This document shows, piece by piece, positions 36,156 through 48,800 of a stretch of DNA of 64,000 nt (its first letter is position 1; every line of letters begins with the position of its first letter). The notes under the pieces were generated by a model that was not told the origin of the DNA, did not search any database, and saw only the letters and a list, made by a program, of their open reading frames with translations. This DNA comes from Balanoglossus misakiensis (lineage: Eukaryota; Hemichordata). The stretch lies in contig CM082582.2 in the NCBI GenBank assembly GCA_040954595.2, positions 4,092,001 through 4,156,000 on the forward strand. The letters are read 5' to 3'. Made by a program: the position numbers and the translations under genes.

Positions 36156-36229
36156 GCAGCAAAGGTAAAGACGGCGCCCAACACTAACCTGGTACATCTG
36201 ATTTTAATCAGATTGGAGATAGATGTACC
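36156..36229. repeat. Dispersed repeat with ATCTGATTTTAATCAGATT core, copy 2
   Basis: Reverse-complement relative of 18931-18985, sharing the core plus the GGCGCC and CTTT-rich blocks. The core is enclosed by GGTACATCT (36191-36199) and AGATGTACC (36221-36229), a perfect 9-bp inverted pair. Confidence 0.5.
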
Positions 36230-39200
36230 ATACTTCCCATGTTTACCTATACATGCCACACTTTGGGGTGGATTTTTTCTGCAAGTTGGTCGAAAATGGG
36301 GTGTATTAATTCATCCATTCAAGGTTTAAAATGGGTCTCATTGCCTACTATTTTGAAAATTTTCCTTTTATTTTGCACTTTTTTCAATTTTTTGCAATAT
36401 CGATCTCTAATTGCAGATTTCGATCTGATTGTGGTCTAAATGGGGTCTGATTCTTGCAATACTAGCAACAAACCCATCCATTTCTGTAGGCAGTAAATTA
36501 GCAGAAAATTGAGAAAATAGGGTAATTAAGGTAATTTTGACAGACACAAAGTCTTCAGTGGTAAAAAAAATAGACATAACATAACAGTGTTTTATTTTTA
36601 TAAGCATTGATCAGTTTACCATTCTGTTTCAGTAGATATAAATGTAGCAATAATGTTATTTTTTACTTCATCACCGATGGAAATGGTCTTTATTGCAGAT
36701 AGACACATTTCAAATGGACCAATGCTGCCTGTTATTTGATCTTAAGGGTTACCACCAGAGAACCGGTGCACATTGTTTGCAAATTAGGACTTAGATTTTC
36801 TCTCCCCATTTCTAATTCTACTTAATGGTTCCATAAAAGTTACGGTCACATTAAACTAGAAATCTGAAAATGCCATTAGATACAGCAGTCTTGGGAATCG
36901 TTTCATTACACTATCAAGCTCAATGAGTGGTAATGTGTTAAGATCGGTCAGTGAAGTGCTGCTCAGATAGTTTATTATGCCTCTCAGAAACAAATCTAAG
37001 ACATTTCAGAAGAAAATAAACTGATGATTTCTTAAAGATCAAGAAGGATTTTACGTCTGAAGATGAAGACAGTAGTTACCGAGGATTGTATGTGTGATTT
37101 TCACCAATTTAAAAATGAAATAACTTATTTGTATTCAGTAAAGGAATACAAGAACACTATTTACCCAAGACATCTTTAATGTTACTGCTGGAGTATTTCC
37201 TGAAAGGGCTAAAAGTTGATTCTCATAATGATCCGTAAACTGAGGCATGCTTAAGACATCAGATTACTGCCATCCACTAGACTTTTACTGCTAAATGTTG
37301 TGTCTTTTTCTTTGAAGAAAACACATCATTAGTTACATCTTTCAATCCCCAGTAATTACAAAGTTGTTGCCATTTGGTAAATTATCTGTTTGTTTCAAAA
37401 AAGAAAAGTGCATTCGTCACCCGGGGCAGAGAAAACTTTCTAAATGCTAAACATGCCTGTAAGTCATTAGTATTTCAAAGTGGTCCAGATCAAATCAACT
37501 TGTGTATAGCCAGTGTTGTAAGTCCCATCCCGCATGTAATCTGTATGGATGGCAATACTTTCCTCCCCACCACAATTTGCTTAATTGCATCAACCGACTG
37601 TGCACTCAAACTTAATGTATTTCTTCACAGTTCTCCGGCATATCCCCCGTCCGATTTTAAATAAACTAGTATTTTCTCGCGTACACCAGAGTAAAAAACA
37701 GCAATTACTTGTGTCATATATTACCATGCACTGTAAGTGCTATTATAGGCCTGGGCTCTTTCCCCGAGCCTCTTTGCACGTCCCCTCAAGGAATCTGTGT
37801 TCCCAAGACACACATCAAGAATTCCCCATGCTTTTTTATTCTTCAGCATGTCATAATAGAGCACATTTCACTAATGGTTTTCTATCTAGGCAGCAGCCTA
37901 CAAAATATTCATGTTCCAATATATATTGATTCCACTTAACTGGTATTCACCACTCATAATGGGATCACCCAGCACCTGTGATCTCCCAAACAGATGATGG
38001 TTCTATCTTTAAAAAAAAAAAAATCCCGGCTATCAATTCTTCCATTTCAGCCCTTTTGTACGAACTATCAGACACACCACCTCTCAGATGTGCTTGTCAC
38101 TTTCTTTTAATATATATATATCTTTCTGATGTGATCATGGCAATAGCTCTGTGTGTAAAAGATCTATACACATATGGTGTGTTTTCGTTCATTCATAAAT
38201 TGGTCTGTTGTGTGTGTGAAGCATCAGTCTGAACTCTCAGGTGCGCAATTCTGTGTTTAATTTGAATCGTGAAGGAAAGCCAGATTAGAAATATCCATGC
38301 GGTGCATTTCGCAGCTGGGGACAAAATCCAGTCTTTGATATTGAATTGAGTTACATTTTGGTGAGTAGCCTTGTAGCGAGATTAAGTTAGAAACTCAGGT
38401 GTTGTAAAAATCATCGTTCTTTGTAGTGAATTGAGACTGCTATGGATAATGGTAAGTAGTATTGGCGGGATTTAAGTTTGCTTCTGTAGTGATTTCACTC
38501 AGGACTTACTGTACGTCCATTCAGACAAAATCCTGGCCACTCTCTCTGCTGCATCTGACTTTCATGTGTTCTGTAATATTCTGCAAAATGAAGTTAACAC
38601 TCTGGCAGTTCCACATTTCTTATTTGCTGAATTGTGCAGTCTTTGGAAAAAAATTAATGATATAATCATTTTTCATGTTTTTGTGATTTTAATTCAACTG
38701 AGAAAATTAGTCATTTAATTTCCTTTGTTTTTATGATTTGTTTGCATACAAGCGATTGTTCAGATATCAAAGATCCACATCATATTTAGTGTTTTGAGAA
38801 AGCAAGACTGAAGTTAAATAATAAAGTTGTATTGCTGACATGCTGAAGGGTCGACTGTCACTGAAATGAGAAGTAAGGTTAGATAAAGTAGGAAACAACG
38901 GGTAGGCAATGTTAGTCACGAAAAGCGACCCAAAATACCCACTGAAAATTCAAAAGCTGAAAATGCAGATACCTTACATTTTATTATTTGTATGTCCGCT
39001 TTATTGCTATGGAGATTGTCTTCCAGTGCAGAGAAAGCGATTACTTGGGGATTAGGAAAATGGAGAAGTTATATCATTGGAGGTGAACGTGACAAGAGGA
39101 TTGAGTGATTTGTGAAGTACAATAATCCATTTGAATTCATTGGGATGTCACAGCTGTGTCTCCGACTTCTCCTCTTACTCTTATATATTCATGGCAGATA

Positions 39201-39980
39201 AGAGATTGTGATCTGTTGAGGAATACACTGTATCAGATGGCTCACAAGATCCCCTCTAGCACTTTGTTGCCGTATGAAAGATAACCAAGAAATCTATTTG
39301 AGTCGGCACTCCTGGTAAATAAATCATGAGTCTACCTGGAGCCTGATGGAACAGCTGAGGGAAAATGGATGCCCTTTGTATTGGATGGCTGTGACGAGTT
39401 GAACCCAGTCATGTCTGTCAAAGGCAGAACAGAAACGCAAGCCCATTGACTATTAACGAATTGCCGTTGTAGCTCGCAGGGATTGAATAAATCACACAGC
39501 CGCTACATATGTGATGTATTATTATACTGCCTCATTTTCATGGAGAGAGAAACTCCCGCTCTCTCATTGGTGCCGGCAATTAGCCCGGGCTCTCCCAGTA
39601 TTTCGCAGGAAATCTCTGATTTCACCAGATTCATTGGAACCCAGCTTGAAAATTACAAAAAATAGAACTGTTTACCCAGTGATAGAAACTGTATTGATTG
39701 ACTCAATCTAGTTAGTGTTCTGGTAATAATATAATGGATTGGCGGAGGGCTAGATTTCAGCCACAATTCTCATATACATAATACAGCAGAGAGATATCTG
39801 CACTCCCAGAGGTTATTAAATAGTGTTGCACATTAACCCTACTTTAGTAATACAATTTGCCCTGATGGGTTGACACACCTGCACAAGCTTTTACATCGCA
39901 GTTCCAGACGGCTGCATCTTCGGCGTTTGTGTCCTACAGGGAGAGAGATCAATTGATTGGTTCAGCGATTACGAGTCCTC

Positions 39981-40153
39981 ATGGCATGGTGGCCACTTCA
40001 CCCAACACATGCAGTTCCACAAACAACTCATGTACACGTCGTGCCGTCGTCTCAACCTCGTCCCCAGCCACTATTACATGCTCAGCATCTTCAACAACAG
40101 CAGAAACAGAAGCAGCCGGTACCGCTTGTCAAGGCGCAGCAAGTAAAACGAGG
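39981..40153 (+). CDS. Possible exon encoding a His/Gln/Pro-rich segment (uncertain)
   Basis: One frame reads MAWWPLHPTHAVPQTTHVHV, continues rich in S, Q and P, and includes HAQHLQQQQKQKQP before ending KAQQVKR. Gln- and His-rich low-complexity sequence is common in transcription regulators. Two donors are possible: CGCAGCAA/GTAAAA (phase 0) and AAACGAG/GTTAGA after 40153 (phase 1). The phase-1 choice would fit the acceptor near 61347. The ATG has G at +4. A second frame over the same bases, Ser/Thr/Ala-rich (from 39929), is also open, so frame choice is uncertain. I do not recognise the protein, and no other exon is near. Confidence 0.25.
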
Positions 40154-40299
40154 TTAGATCCAAAGAATTATTTGTCTTTAAAAAAAAGACAAAACTAGAA
40201 AGTAATTTACTGTAATACACAATCAGACTAAAAAGAGTAGTCCAGACTTGAAATAATGTCTTAAAAGTCGTGCTACGAGCATCAATTTTGATGAACCCT

Positions 40300-40900
40300 G
40301 CTATTTCTGATTCAGTCTCTCAGCCTATTCAGATTTATTGACTGTTAGCATGGATGACGAAATGAAATCTGTGGCACGTACGTCGCAATCACACACACAC
40401 GCACACACACAAGATCTTGCATGAGAATGACATTCCAATGATATGTCTTAGGTTAAATGTAAAGCTAGCTAGCCAGTTAGAGGTTGAAGCTGCAGATCTG
40501 TTATGACAGCTTGTCATAATGCAACCTGACCTAACTGTTCAATGACAATACTTAATTGGGTCATTTGAATGGGCACCGTGTCAACCATCTTGCAGCTGTC
40601 TCGCGTATTTATACAGCTTGTATGGAAGTAGACCGTTCTCACAATGCAAGCCCTCTCATTGATTTTTTCCCCGCAAAAAATGACAGCTGAAAATAGTGGC
40701 TCTCAGGCAAGCTATCAAAGTTCTGCCATTCTTCGGCGGAGCATCTTTTCAACTCGGCCAGCGAGAGAATGATGCGACGAGAGAATGGAGTTGGGTGCTG
40801 TCTATATTTAAATATTTCATTGATTGATCAATTTATATCTTATTAATCACAATGGCTAGGACACACCTGCACATCTGTGCACTCCACATTTCATCACATT
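40300..40900. promoter_or_regulatory. Candidate regulatory block with TALE, TCF and homeodomain-type motifs
   Basis: TTATGACA-GCT-TGTCATAA (40501-40519) is a perfect palindrome of TGACA half-sites as used by MEIS/TGIF-type proteins. TGACAGCTGA follows at 40681-40690, CTATCAAAG (TCF-like) at 40712-40720, and ATTGATTGATCAATT near 40819-40833. The block is non-coding and mostly non-repetitive apart from a short CA tract near 40390. Enhancer activity is inferred from motifs only. Confidence 0.25.
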
Positions 40901-41111
40901 AAATATGGATTTGTTCATTTTGATGGTGGGGGACAAAGAGTAGAGTATTGAACAAGAAACCCTCGGCTGACACGCAGCTGCGTTTTTCCCCCTATTCTAT
41001 TTGATAACATTGATTAATTAGTGCTTTTAAGAATTGCAACTGGGATTCAGTGATATATTTTCAGTTTGACATTTTTTAAATCTGTGAATTATTGACCTTC
41101 AGGTGTTTAAA

Positions 41112-41294
41112 CTTTCTCGTACTATTGAACCATTTCATAGCTGTGTTTTTTTTCTTCAGATTAAACTGAAATTTCACATTTTTTAAAATTTCCAACCCAA
41201 CCTTCTACAATTTCTCGTATTGAACAATATCATAGTCGTGTTTTTCAGATTTCAACTGAAATTTCACATTTTTTCAAAATTTCCAACGCAACCT
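41112..41294 (+). repeat. Imperfect tandem duplication, two units of about 90 bp
   Basis: Unit 1 (41112-41203) and unit 2 (41211-41294) share TTTCTCGTA, CATAG-TGTG-TTTTT, ACTGAAATTTCACATTTTTT and AAAATTTCCAAC-CAACCT in the same order. It looks like a local slippage or unequal-exchange duplication. Confidence 0.75.
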
Positions 41295-44161
41295 CACGGT
41301 AATGGATTTTCCCTCTCTTTTTCCAGTCCTATTTAGCTTTCCAGGCTCAACTCTTGCCTAATACTATTCCTGAGAAATTTTATTAATATTTGTCCCTGTA
41401 GTGCTTATCAGTTAATGCATTGCTTTCTCACACCTGCTCTGTATTAAGCTGGCAGACTTTCTACTTTCTTGGCTGCGTTATAAGGATGCAGTTGTGTGTG
41501 GCTGGCCTCTCCCTGGGGACTCAGTCTGAAAGATTGCTTCTAACGCTTGATAGAGTTGCCTAGATTGAAGCCACCTGAGTTCGCTTTATCAATCTTAACA
41601 AACCACTGACTCATCTACTGACAACAAATTGCTATGCAATTGCCTCTACGTGGAGACTATAGGTATCTGACCACTGGCCCTGCATGTCAATTCTGATTTT
41701 TTACTATATCCAGTCCGGCTAATGTCTCTCGCTGTAATAGTAGGGTATCCTCAAAGCAAACATGCGTCAATATACCTTAAGGTGCCGCTGTATGCTTGAC
41801 CAATGGATCAAATAAGAGCTCAGTCAAGCATGACTAGAATGTCAAGGAATTCGCCTGACATACCCACACACACAATCTTCCTTCCAATTAAATACCTTTC
41901 AAGTGATGGACTTCATCGTTCGTGCATTGATTTCTAAAAAAAAGCCTTTGACATTTTCAACGAAATATTAAACATGATGATGATTGAGGTATATATGGGG
42001 ACTTTATGAAATATTTTAATACCATATAGCAATTATAGGATCATTATTTGTAATGGAGTGAATTCCTCAGCAATCCATTTGAGATTATTTGGTATATTCT
42101 ATGTATTTTTTATTTTTTATTATTTGTGATATTCAGTTGAATTTCTGGCCTTCACTCTTCAGTATATTTCTTCCTCTTTGCTGTTTGACAGAGAAATACC
42201 AATAGTACCTTACATGTAACAATGGGATTGCCATTGAATACCATTGAATTGAATTTTGTTTCACCATATGAAAAAGATACATGTTGTTGTTATACTAGCA
42301 GATTGGATGATTCTTGTAACACATACACTTAGCAGTGCTGTGATTTTGGCAACCATGAATGTTTCAAGAAGCAAAAATGACATAATGTAGTCTTCTGAAG
42401 AAAAAATATTGAAAATTATTCAGTAATAGAAGAATGACATTTTTGCTCCAGAACATTTAACGTTATACCAGATTGTGATATTAATTTCAAAAATTCACAG
42501 TATAAAAAAAGTCAAAAACAGGAAATGTTGATATCACGTAGAATGTTTTTGCTTGGAAAATAAGTCAAAATTTTAATATTGAAAGCCTCTGTTCAGTTTC
42601 TGTCAGTAAAACTTTATAAAATTAATTAGAAAACTTGCTTTCTAGGGTGACTGCAAGTAAGATTCTTTTTTTTTTTTAAATTCTTCAATAATTCAAAATT
42701 ACCAGAGGGACTGCTCCCGATACTGTCGTTTGGAATATTAATGAATGTGAATTCAGAAAGGGTCAGATTGTATAATGTATAAGAACGTGATCCTGAGTAG
42801 ATGTGAAGGACCATGATTCATCATTTCATAGTATCTTCAGCCCGATACCTAAGAGACTAGCGGAATCTCCTATCCCTTTTTCTCTCCACTAATGATTTCA
42901 TTTCACAAGTGATGATAAAATATGCACCACTCTCAGCACCTTGATGAATTCAGACTGACTTCTTATGAGGAGAATGATGATATTTTTTTTGTGAATATCA
43001 AAAGCTGAGTAATTATGGATGATGACAAAAGCTGGTGTGGAATTTGGACGGAATTATGCTTTGCTCTGAGATACATCGTAATTTGTCAAGTCCCCCATCT
43101 TTTATACCTCATTAATGTTACAGACATCTCTCGCTTACAAATTTTTTATGTACCTCGGTATTATTAAGAATTTTATCACACATTATATTGAAGGTCGTAA
43201 TTTAGACATCACTTAAAGTACGGCATCTGAATTTTCCTTCCCTTTTATCTCTTGAATAAGTCATAAAAGTTAAATTGTCATGTTCATAGACTTTTAACAT
43301 TTGTCACACTTAAAACAGTGGTAGGTATTCTTATCATGTCATTTATCATTACGTTGATCATACATTTAAAAACTTGGGAATTCTCACAGTTTTAGACACA
43401 TGATTGCCAACTGTGTTGTTTCTCTGTAAAATATAGTGTATTTGATTGATATCTAAGTTTTAAAAAAATGATATAATTATAAATGTAAGTGTCTCAAAAA
43501 TTATTTTTAGAAACTCAGATATTGAGATTAGTGGAATTTTGTTGTGATTTCATAGTCATGCAAAACCCACTGCTAATTTTAAGTTTTACTATCATGAAAC
43601 AAAGAAAAATATTGAAAATTTCTCAGAAGGAAATACCAGCAATGGACTCTGCACAGAGAAGATAATCTCTCCCAATAACATCAATCTGAAAGATGGGTCT
43701 TTCAGTGGAAGGCATTGGCGAATTGAACTAGCCCAAAGAACAAAGGGAAATTTTCACTCTGGTATTTTTTCAATCCAAAAATATGTCTGCATAAAACGGA
43801 GCTGCACAAACAGTATATTGATGTTTGCGGATAATAAAATCCAGGTATTGTCTTGATGGCTGGGGATTTAATGATCCAAATTGTTAGTCTCAGATTGTGG
43901 ACGGTGTGCGTTCTGGACTTGACACTTGATCAATAGAGCTGCCTCAACTGCACATGGAAAATGTCTACAGCAGTGTGTACAATCTTGATTTGTATTGGTT
44001 TTTCTGTGTGTATACCTGACATGTGCATAAGTAACATCAGGTTGTGTCAGATTGCAATGACGCTGAATTTTAAAAATAACACTGGCATCATGGATATTTG
44101 TACACCGTCACAACACTTTTTCGGCTTAAAGCACACATCTAATAATTATGCAAGGCCGTAG

Positions 44162-44210
44162 TCTAGTATCTAGTCATGTTTTGTCTGTTTTGCTTCCAAA
44201 GCGGACAAAA
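44162..44210 (-). repeat. Short dispersed repeat related to 13200-13250
   Basis: The reverse complement of 44162-44198 matches GGAAGCAAAGCGGACAAAAT and the adjoining CTAGA-ACTAGAC block at 13.2 kb. Locally TTTTGTC and GACAAAA form a small inverted pair. Confidence 0.4.
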
Positions 44211-45805
44211 CAAGATGTCGAATTGACCAGTCTTCAAGTCAAATGAGCTGATAGCTTCGATATCTGCAATTATACACCCAATATATAACACAATACTCTG
44301 TAAAATTAATTCAATTATTTCCTACCTACTTTTCATAAGAACACAACACTTGAATACTGGGTGATATCAACACACTGGGGCAAAGTCACCTTCACGTTCA
44401 GTTACCAGTCAAAAAAATCCATCAATACTGTACCCAAGTCACAGCTGGCTGGATGTATAAGAAGCCATATATCATTTATTGCAAACATTTGGTTCAAGCT
44501 TTGTTTTCATAAGTACTGTAATATAAGTTTAGACATGGGGAAATGTAGCTGATGGGGTCAAGTACATCACTCACAAAAAGGAAGAAAATGACCCCCAAAA
44601 GACAATAGATTTTTAGCCAGCATTGGTATGATAGAGAGCAAGATGATCGGTGATGTTGCATTAGTTAGTGGAATGGAGTTAGGAGGAAAGCAGTTAGATC
44701 CAAGGATTAAGGGAGACTGACTTAAAATTCAGGCAATGTTGTCCTCTGCTGATTTGGGCAAATCTCCAAGACTAACATTGCTCATTGTTCTGCAATAAAT
44801 ACAACGTTAAAATGAATACTTTATCAACTGGGATTTTAAGCAGATGCCATTTTTATGGCGGGATTTACCGTCATGAGGGGTTGTCAATTACAGGTTATCC
44901 AACTCGGCTGTTCTCTGTGTCATCGCTTCCAATTAAAGCTTTTAAAAATCCAGCAATGTTGGTTACTGCTGAAAAGTTTACTAAAATGTTCCATGTTTTC
45001 TCATACGCATCGTTTGGCAGTTTTTACTGTAAAATCAGGCAAACAAATTAGAACTCAGTCAAACATGATAATGTAAAAGGGATGGGCAGTCTGAGATTCA
45101 GTGTTTCTGCTAAAATTTGAACCAACATGAAAATCAGACCAACGTGAAGAAATGAAAAGTTTAGCGTGTCAGAAACTGAATCTGACGAGAGTAAGAAAAA
45201 AAAATCGTTTTTACTGGGTACCATAAACTGAGTCCATCATAAAAGGTGCAGAAAAACTATTTTGGGGACTTCTTTGCAGTAATGCTGTAATGATCTGTTT
45301 TCTGTTGAGTTTTGAAGGAAGGATGATCACAGTGTAAAATGATGCTACTTTTAAGCTGGTTTTTGCATCTGTTCTGCCCTAAGCAATATGTTTCCATTAA
45401 GTTGCTGTGCTCACAATAAAGTAAGTATGGGAGTTCACCACTGACAGACACAAAGCGCATATATTGCATTGATATTTTTGCATTTTTTGACCCTTAGGCA
45501 TATCAAGTCATGCATATTGTGCATCAGAACCAACAAGAAAACTTAGTTGAATCTCAAGTCAGACAAACATGTCTGCTTGTTCTCTATATGACCTCTAACT
45601 TCGGAGATTGCTTGTGGATGAGGCCTTAAATGTCTGTTGTTAGAAATTAAAAGATAAAACATGTCTGAAAGCAAGTGTGCTGCTATACAATTTATACATA
45701 TTATGAGATGGTTTAATATATATCTGCCAGGATTAGTATGATCGATAATAGCGAATTGGAGAAAAATTTTAAACTGTGCCCTTCATTATTTTACTGACAG
45801 GCACT

Positions 45806-45885
45806 GTTCAGTCGGTCGGTCAGTCAGACAGACAGACAAACACACACACACACACACACACAAACAGACAGACATATAGACAGAA
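45806..45885 (+). repeat. Microsatellite: CAGT, CAGA and (CA)n tracts
   Basis: GGTCGGTCAGTCAGACAGAC passes into an uninterrupted CA tract and back into CAGA repeats. Confidence 0.85.
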
Positions 45886-48800
45886 AAGCTCATTCATCAT
45901 TTCATCCATTTCCGACTAATTCGATAACAATTGGATCAGAGAAGTGTGATTTAGTTAGTGTAAAGCTCTTTTTACACATGTTGGAAGAGTTGTAAATTTA
46001 TGATAGAAAATAATATTTTGAGTTGACGTCTTTGTCTGTTCGCTTGCTTCAATACCATATTCAAATTACACTGCAGCCTTTTGATTATACAACATGGGAT
46101 TTTGTGATTTGTTTCTTTGAATTGAAGCTGATCATTTCTTGGAAAGATTTGCTTTGATCTGAGTCTAGAGTCACCTCTTGTAGTTCAATCAGAACTGCCA
46201 TAAACTTCTTCCCATGGAGAAATTGTCATAAAATTCTGCTGAGCCTGAAGCAGTTCACAGAATGAATGATGTCTGTGAGCTCAAAAACTTGTTCGTCGGC
46301 CAAGAAATATGGAAGTGTGAAATGAAGATTGACAACGTGATTGAATCAGCCTGCAACCATAATGGAGTGCAGCCCCGTGGGATGATGGACTTAGTGTTTT
46401 CTCATTAAAGTGCATTATCATTTCTCGGCACAGAAATGAAGAATTACAGCTCTGTTGCTTGACAAGCATACTATCAAACACAATGTACTGGACAACATCT
46501 TCCCTGTTCACAAATGAATAACCTGCTGCTTTCACCGAGTGACCGACAACACTTTTTTTTTTTAAATGAGCCAAAGTCTGCCAGATTCTGTTGCAAATCA
46601 AGCCAACATTAGCTGTTACAGTGAAAACGCATTTATATCAGTGCGTATTCTGGAAGTTTAATCAGTTTCTAGCACACGAAGAAATCTGTTATATTTAAAA
46701 AAATAATTTGCGACTGGCAGCCGTGAACCTGAATGAAATTGATAAAACCTGTATGATTAACAAAAATACAGAGAAGGATGGCAGAAAGAATGAAATGATG
46801 TACTGTCTTGTGAGTGTGTAGGTGTTGAGATGTTTAATTCATTGCGTACTTTCCCCTTGACAGACACATATATGTAAATGAATGCAATCAAAGTTGACTG
46901 GGCTATGATCAAGACACGTCTTTTCACTTCCCTCCACCATTATCTCATTAAAACTTCAAGACTGTGAGCGGCAACCAGTCTAACAAGTCTGTGTGGGTGA
47001 AGCAAGTTAAAATCAGTAGATGAACTCCAGCTTGCTTTGCCCAAAGTCTGGCGTGTAATTCGACGTAGAATGCATAGTCATTTGGTTTTGCAGCTCCAGA
47101 ATACACAAGGGATTGATGACACGGCTGAATGGGTCTGAGACTATGCAATCTTTTTGATTAGAACAAGATAAGCACACCTGGTTCCACTAAAGCTTCTAAT
47201 AATGCATGCACATATTAATATCCTAGAGTGCCCTCCACTGGGCTTTATCTGACTCTATTAACAGCAAGTTTGGAAGGAACATGGCCACCATACAAGCATC
47301 ATGCAGGCTTTCAAAATAAAACACATTTCCAGAATATTCTTTTCAACTTGAAATAAATTGACCGTACCCAATCAAAATTGTTTAAAAACTGTACAAAAAG
47401 TGAAATAATTTGACCATAGATGCTTGTTAAACATAAATTTTCTATAAGGTTTATAATACTCAATCGGCAAATTTTGTTGAGTTTCCATGCATGATGACAG
47501 AAATTGATAGAAATGTTCTCTTTGCATATCCAGACTCTACTTCTTCATAAATATATGTATTACCCTGCGTATTTTCACTCAGAAAGTGGTTGCTTTCTGA
47601 GGCACAATGAATTTTCGGTGAAATTCTATCGTACGCCCCTTCTGACATAGAATTGTAAATACTTTACTTAATCCAGATTTCACCTTCTAAAAAGTGTCTT
47701 ACGGAGAAATGTCCAGAAATATATAATAATTCATTGAAGAAAAAGCAGCTTAGAGTTTTTGAAAGAGTCACGGTGGCCAGTGGCAGATTTCATTACTTTT
47801 GGGGAAATTTGTTAAAAATGTAAGTACGCATATTTTGGAAGGTTGTGACTTCGGGGCAGATGAAGAATGAATGTACAATGATGGTTATATTTTTTATGAT
47901 GGAGCACTATGTTGAAGCAGTATCTATACCCCTGGAGGCAAGATTATGAATATCATGTTAACAGCTGACCTATTGCCATGGATACAGCTATATTTCATTT
48001 TAGTGAATTTTATTGGCATGTACGAATTACTAACCAAGGCAAGTTCTAAGTGAATTACTTTTCCCTTCTAAGATATTATCTAAGAGTATAAATTATTAAA
48101 AGTTGACTATTTTAGTTGAATATTTTAACAGAACGAGTGCTGGTTTTAAGTATGAGTACAGTTACTGTAGTAGAATTCAAATATCCAATCTGTACTCATA
48201 TATATTGACATTTCCACCACCAGGCCCACTCTGAAGATTGTATGCTACTTGAAATGCACCGAGAATTAATAAGCAAATGGAATTTCAACAGAGAAAGTAA
48301 ATAATACAATGATATTGATGTAATCTTATCCACAGCAAGAAATACAATTATAGGGTCGACGTTTGCATTTCGCTGCTAATGTTGTATTAACACAGCTGAA
48401 ATGTTGAGACACAAATGCGGTAACTTTGTGGTGGGCGCAAAAGGCCTGTGCAAATTATTTGAAACCTGATCGGCAATACAAATGAAATATGTACACTTGC
48501 ATGATATTGGGAAAACATTAGGTGACATTTCTGGAATGCTTGTCTTGGCGTGGAGTGTCTTGACACACGGCTATATTGGGCGCTGCCGAGAATATCTGAA
48601 CTACTGACATTCATCTTGAAATGAAACATTTGTCAAAGCGAACACGTGTATTCATCATTTTGAACAGATGGTGACACAATCATGGTTTTCTGACTTGGTA
48701 TTCAACTGTTGATAAATGAAAGTTTTATATTTAGAAATTACTTTTCTTGTGATTTGGAATTTTGGTGAACCATGCTTTTGTACTGAAGGCATAATTAAAA

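Larger units (their letters stand above)
28170..39900. other. Long non-coding stretch (intronic or intergenic)
   Basis: It contains the MITE at 32551, the AATCTGATT repeat at 36156, X-box-like sites near 33.3 and 33.6 kb and the regulatory-looking block at 35170. I found no splice-flanked frame that looks like protein. Confidence 0.5.

Noticed and set aside
41783-41835. Small inverted pair TATGCTTGAC / GTCAAGCATGA
   Set aside because: Short stem expected by chance at this scale and not linked to any element.
46281-46601. 106-codon minus-strand frame in a complex low-repeat patch
   Set aside because: No domain or splice signals; the patch is better considered possible regulatory sequence.
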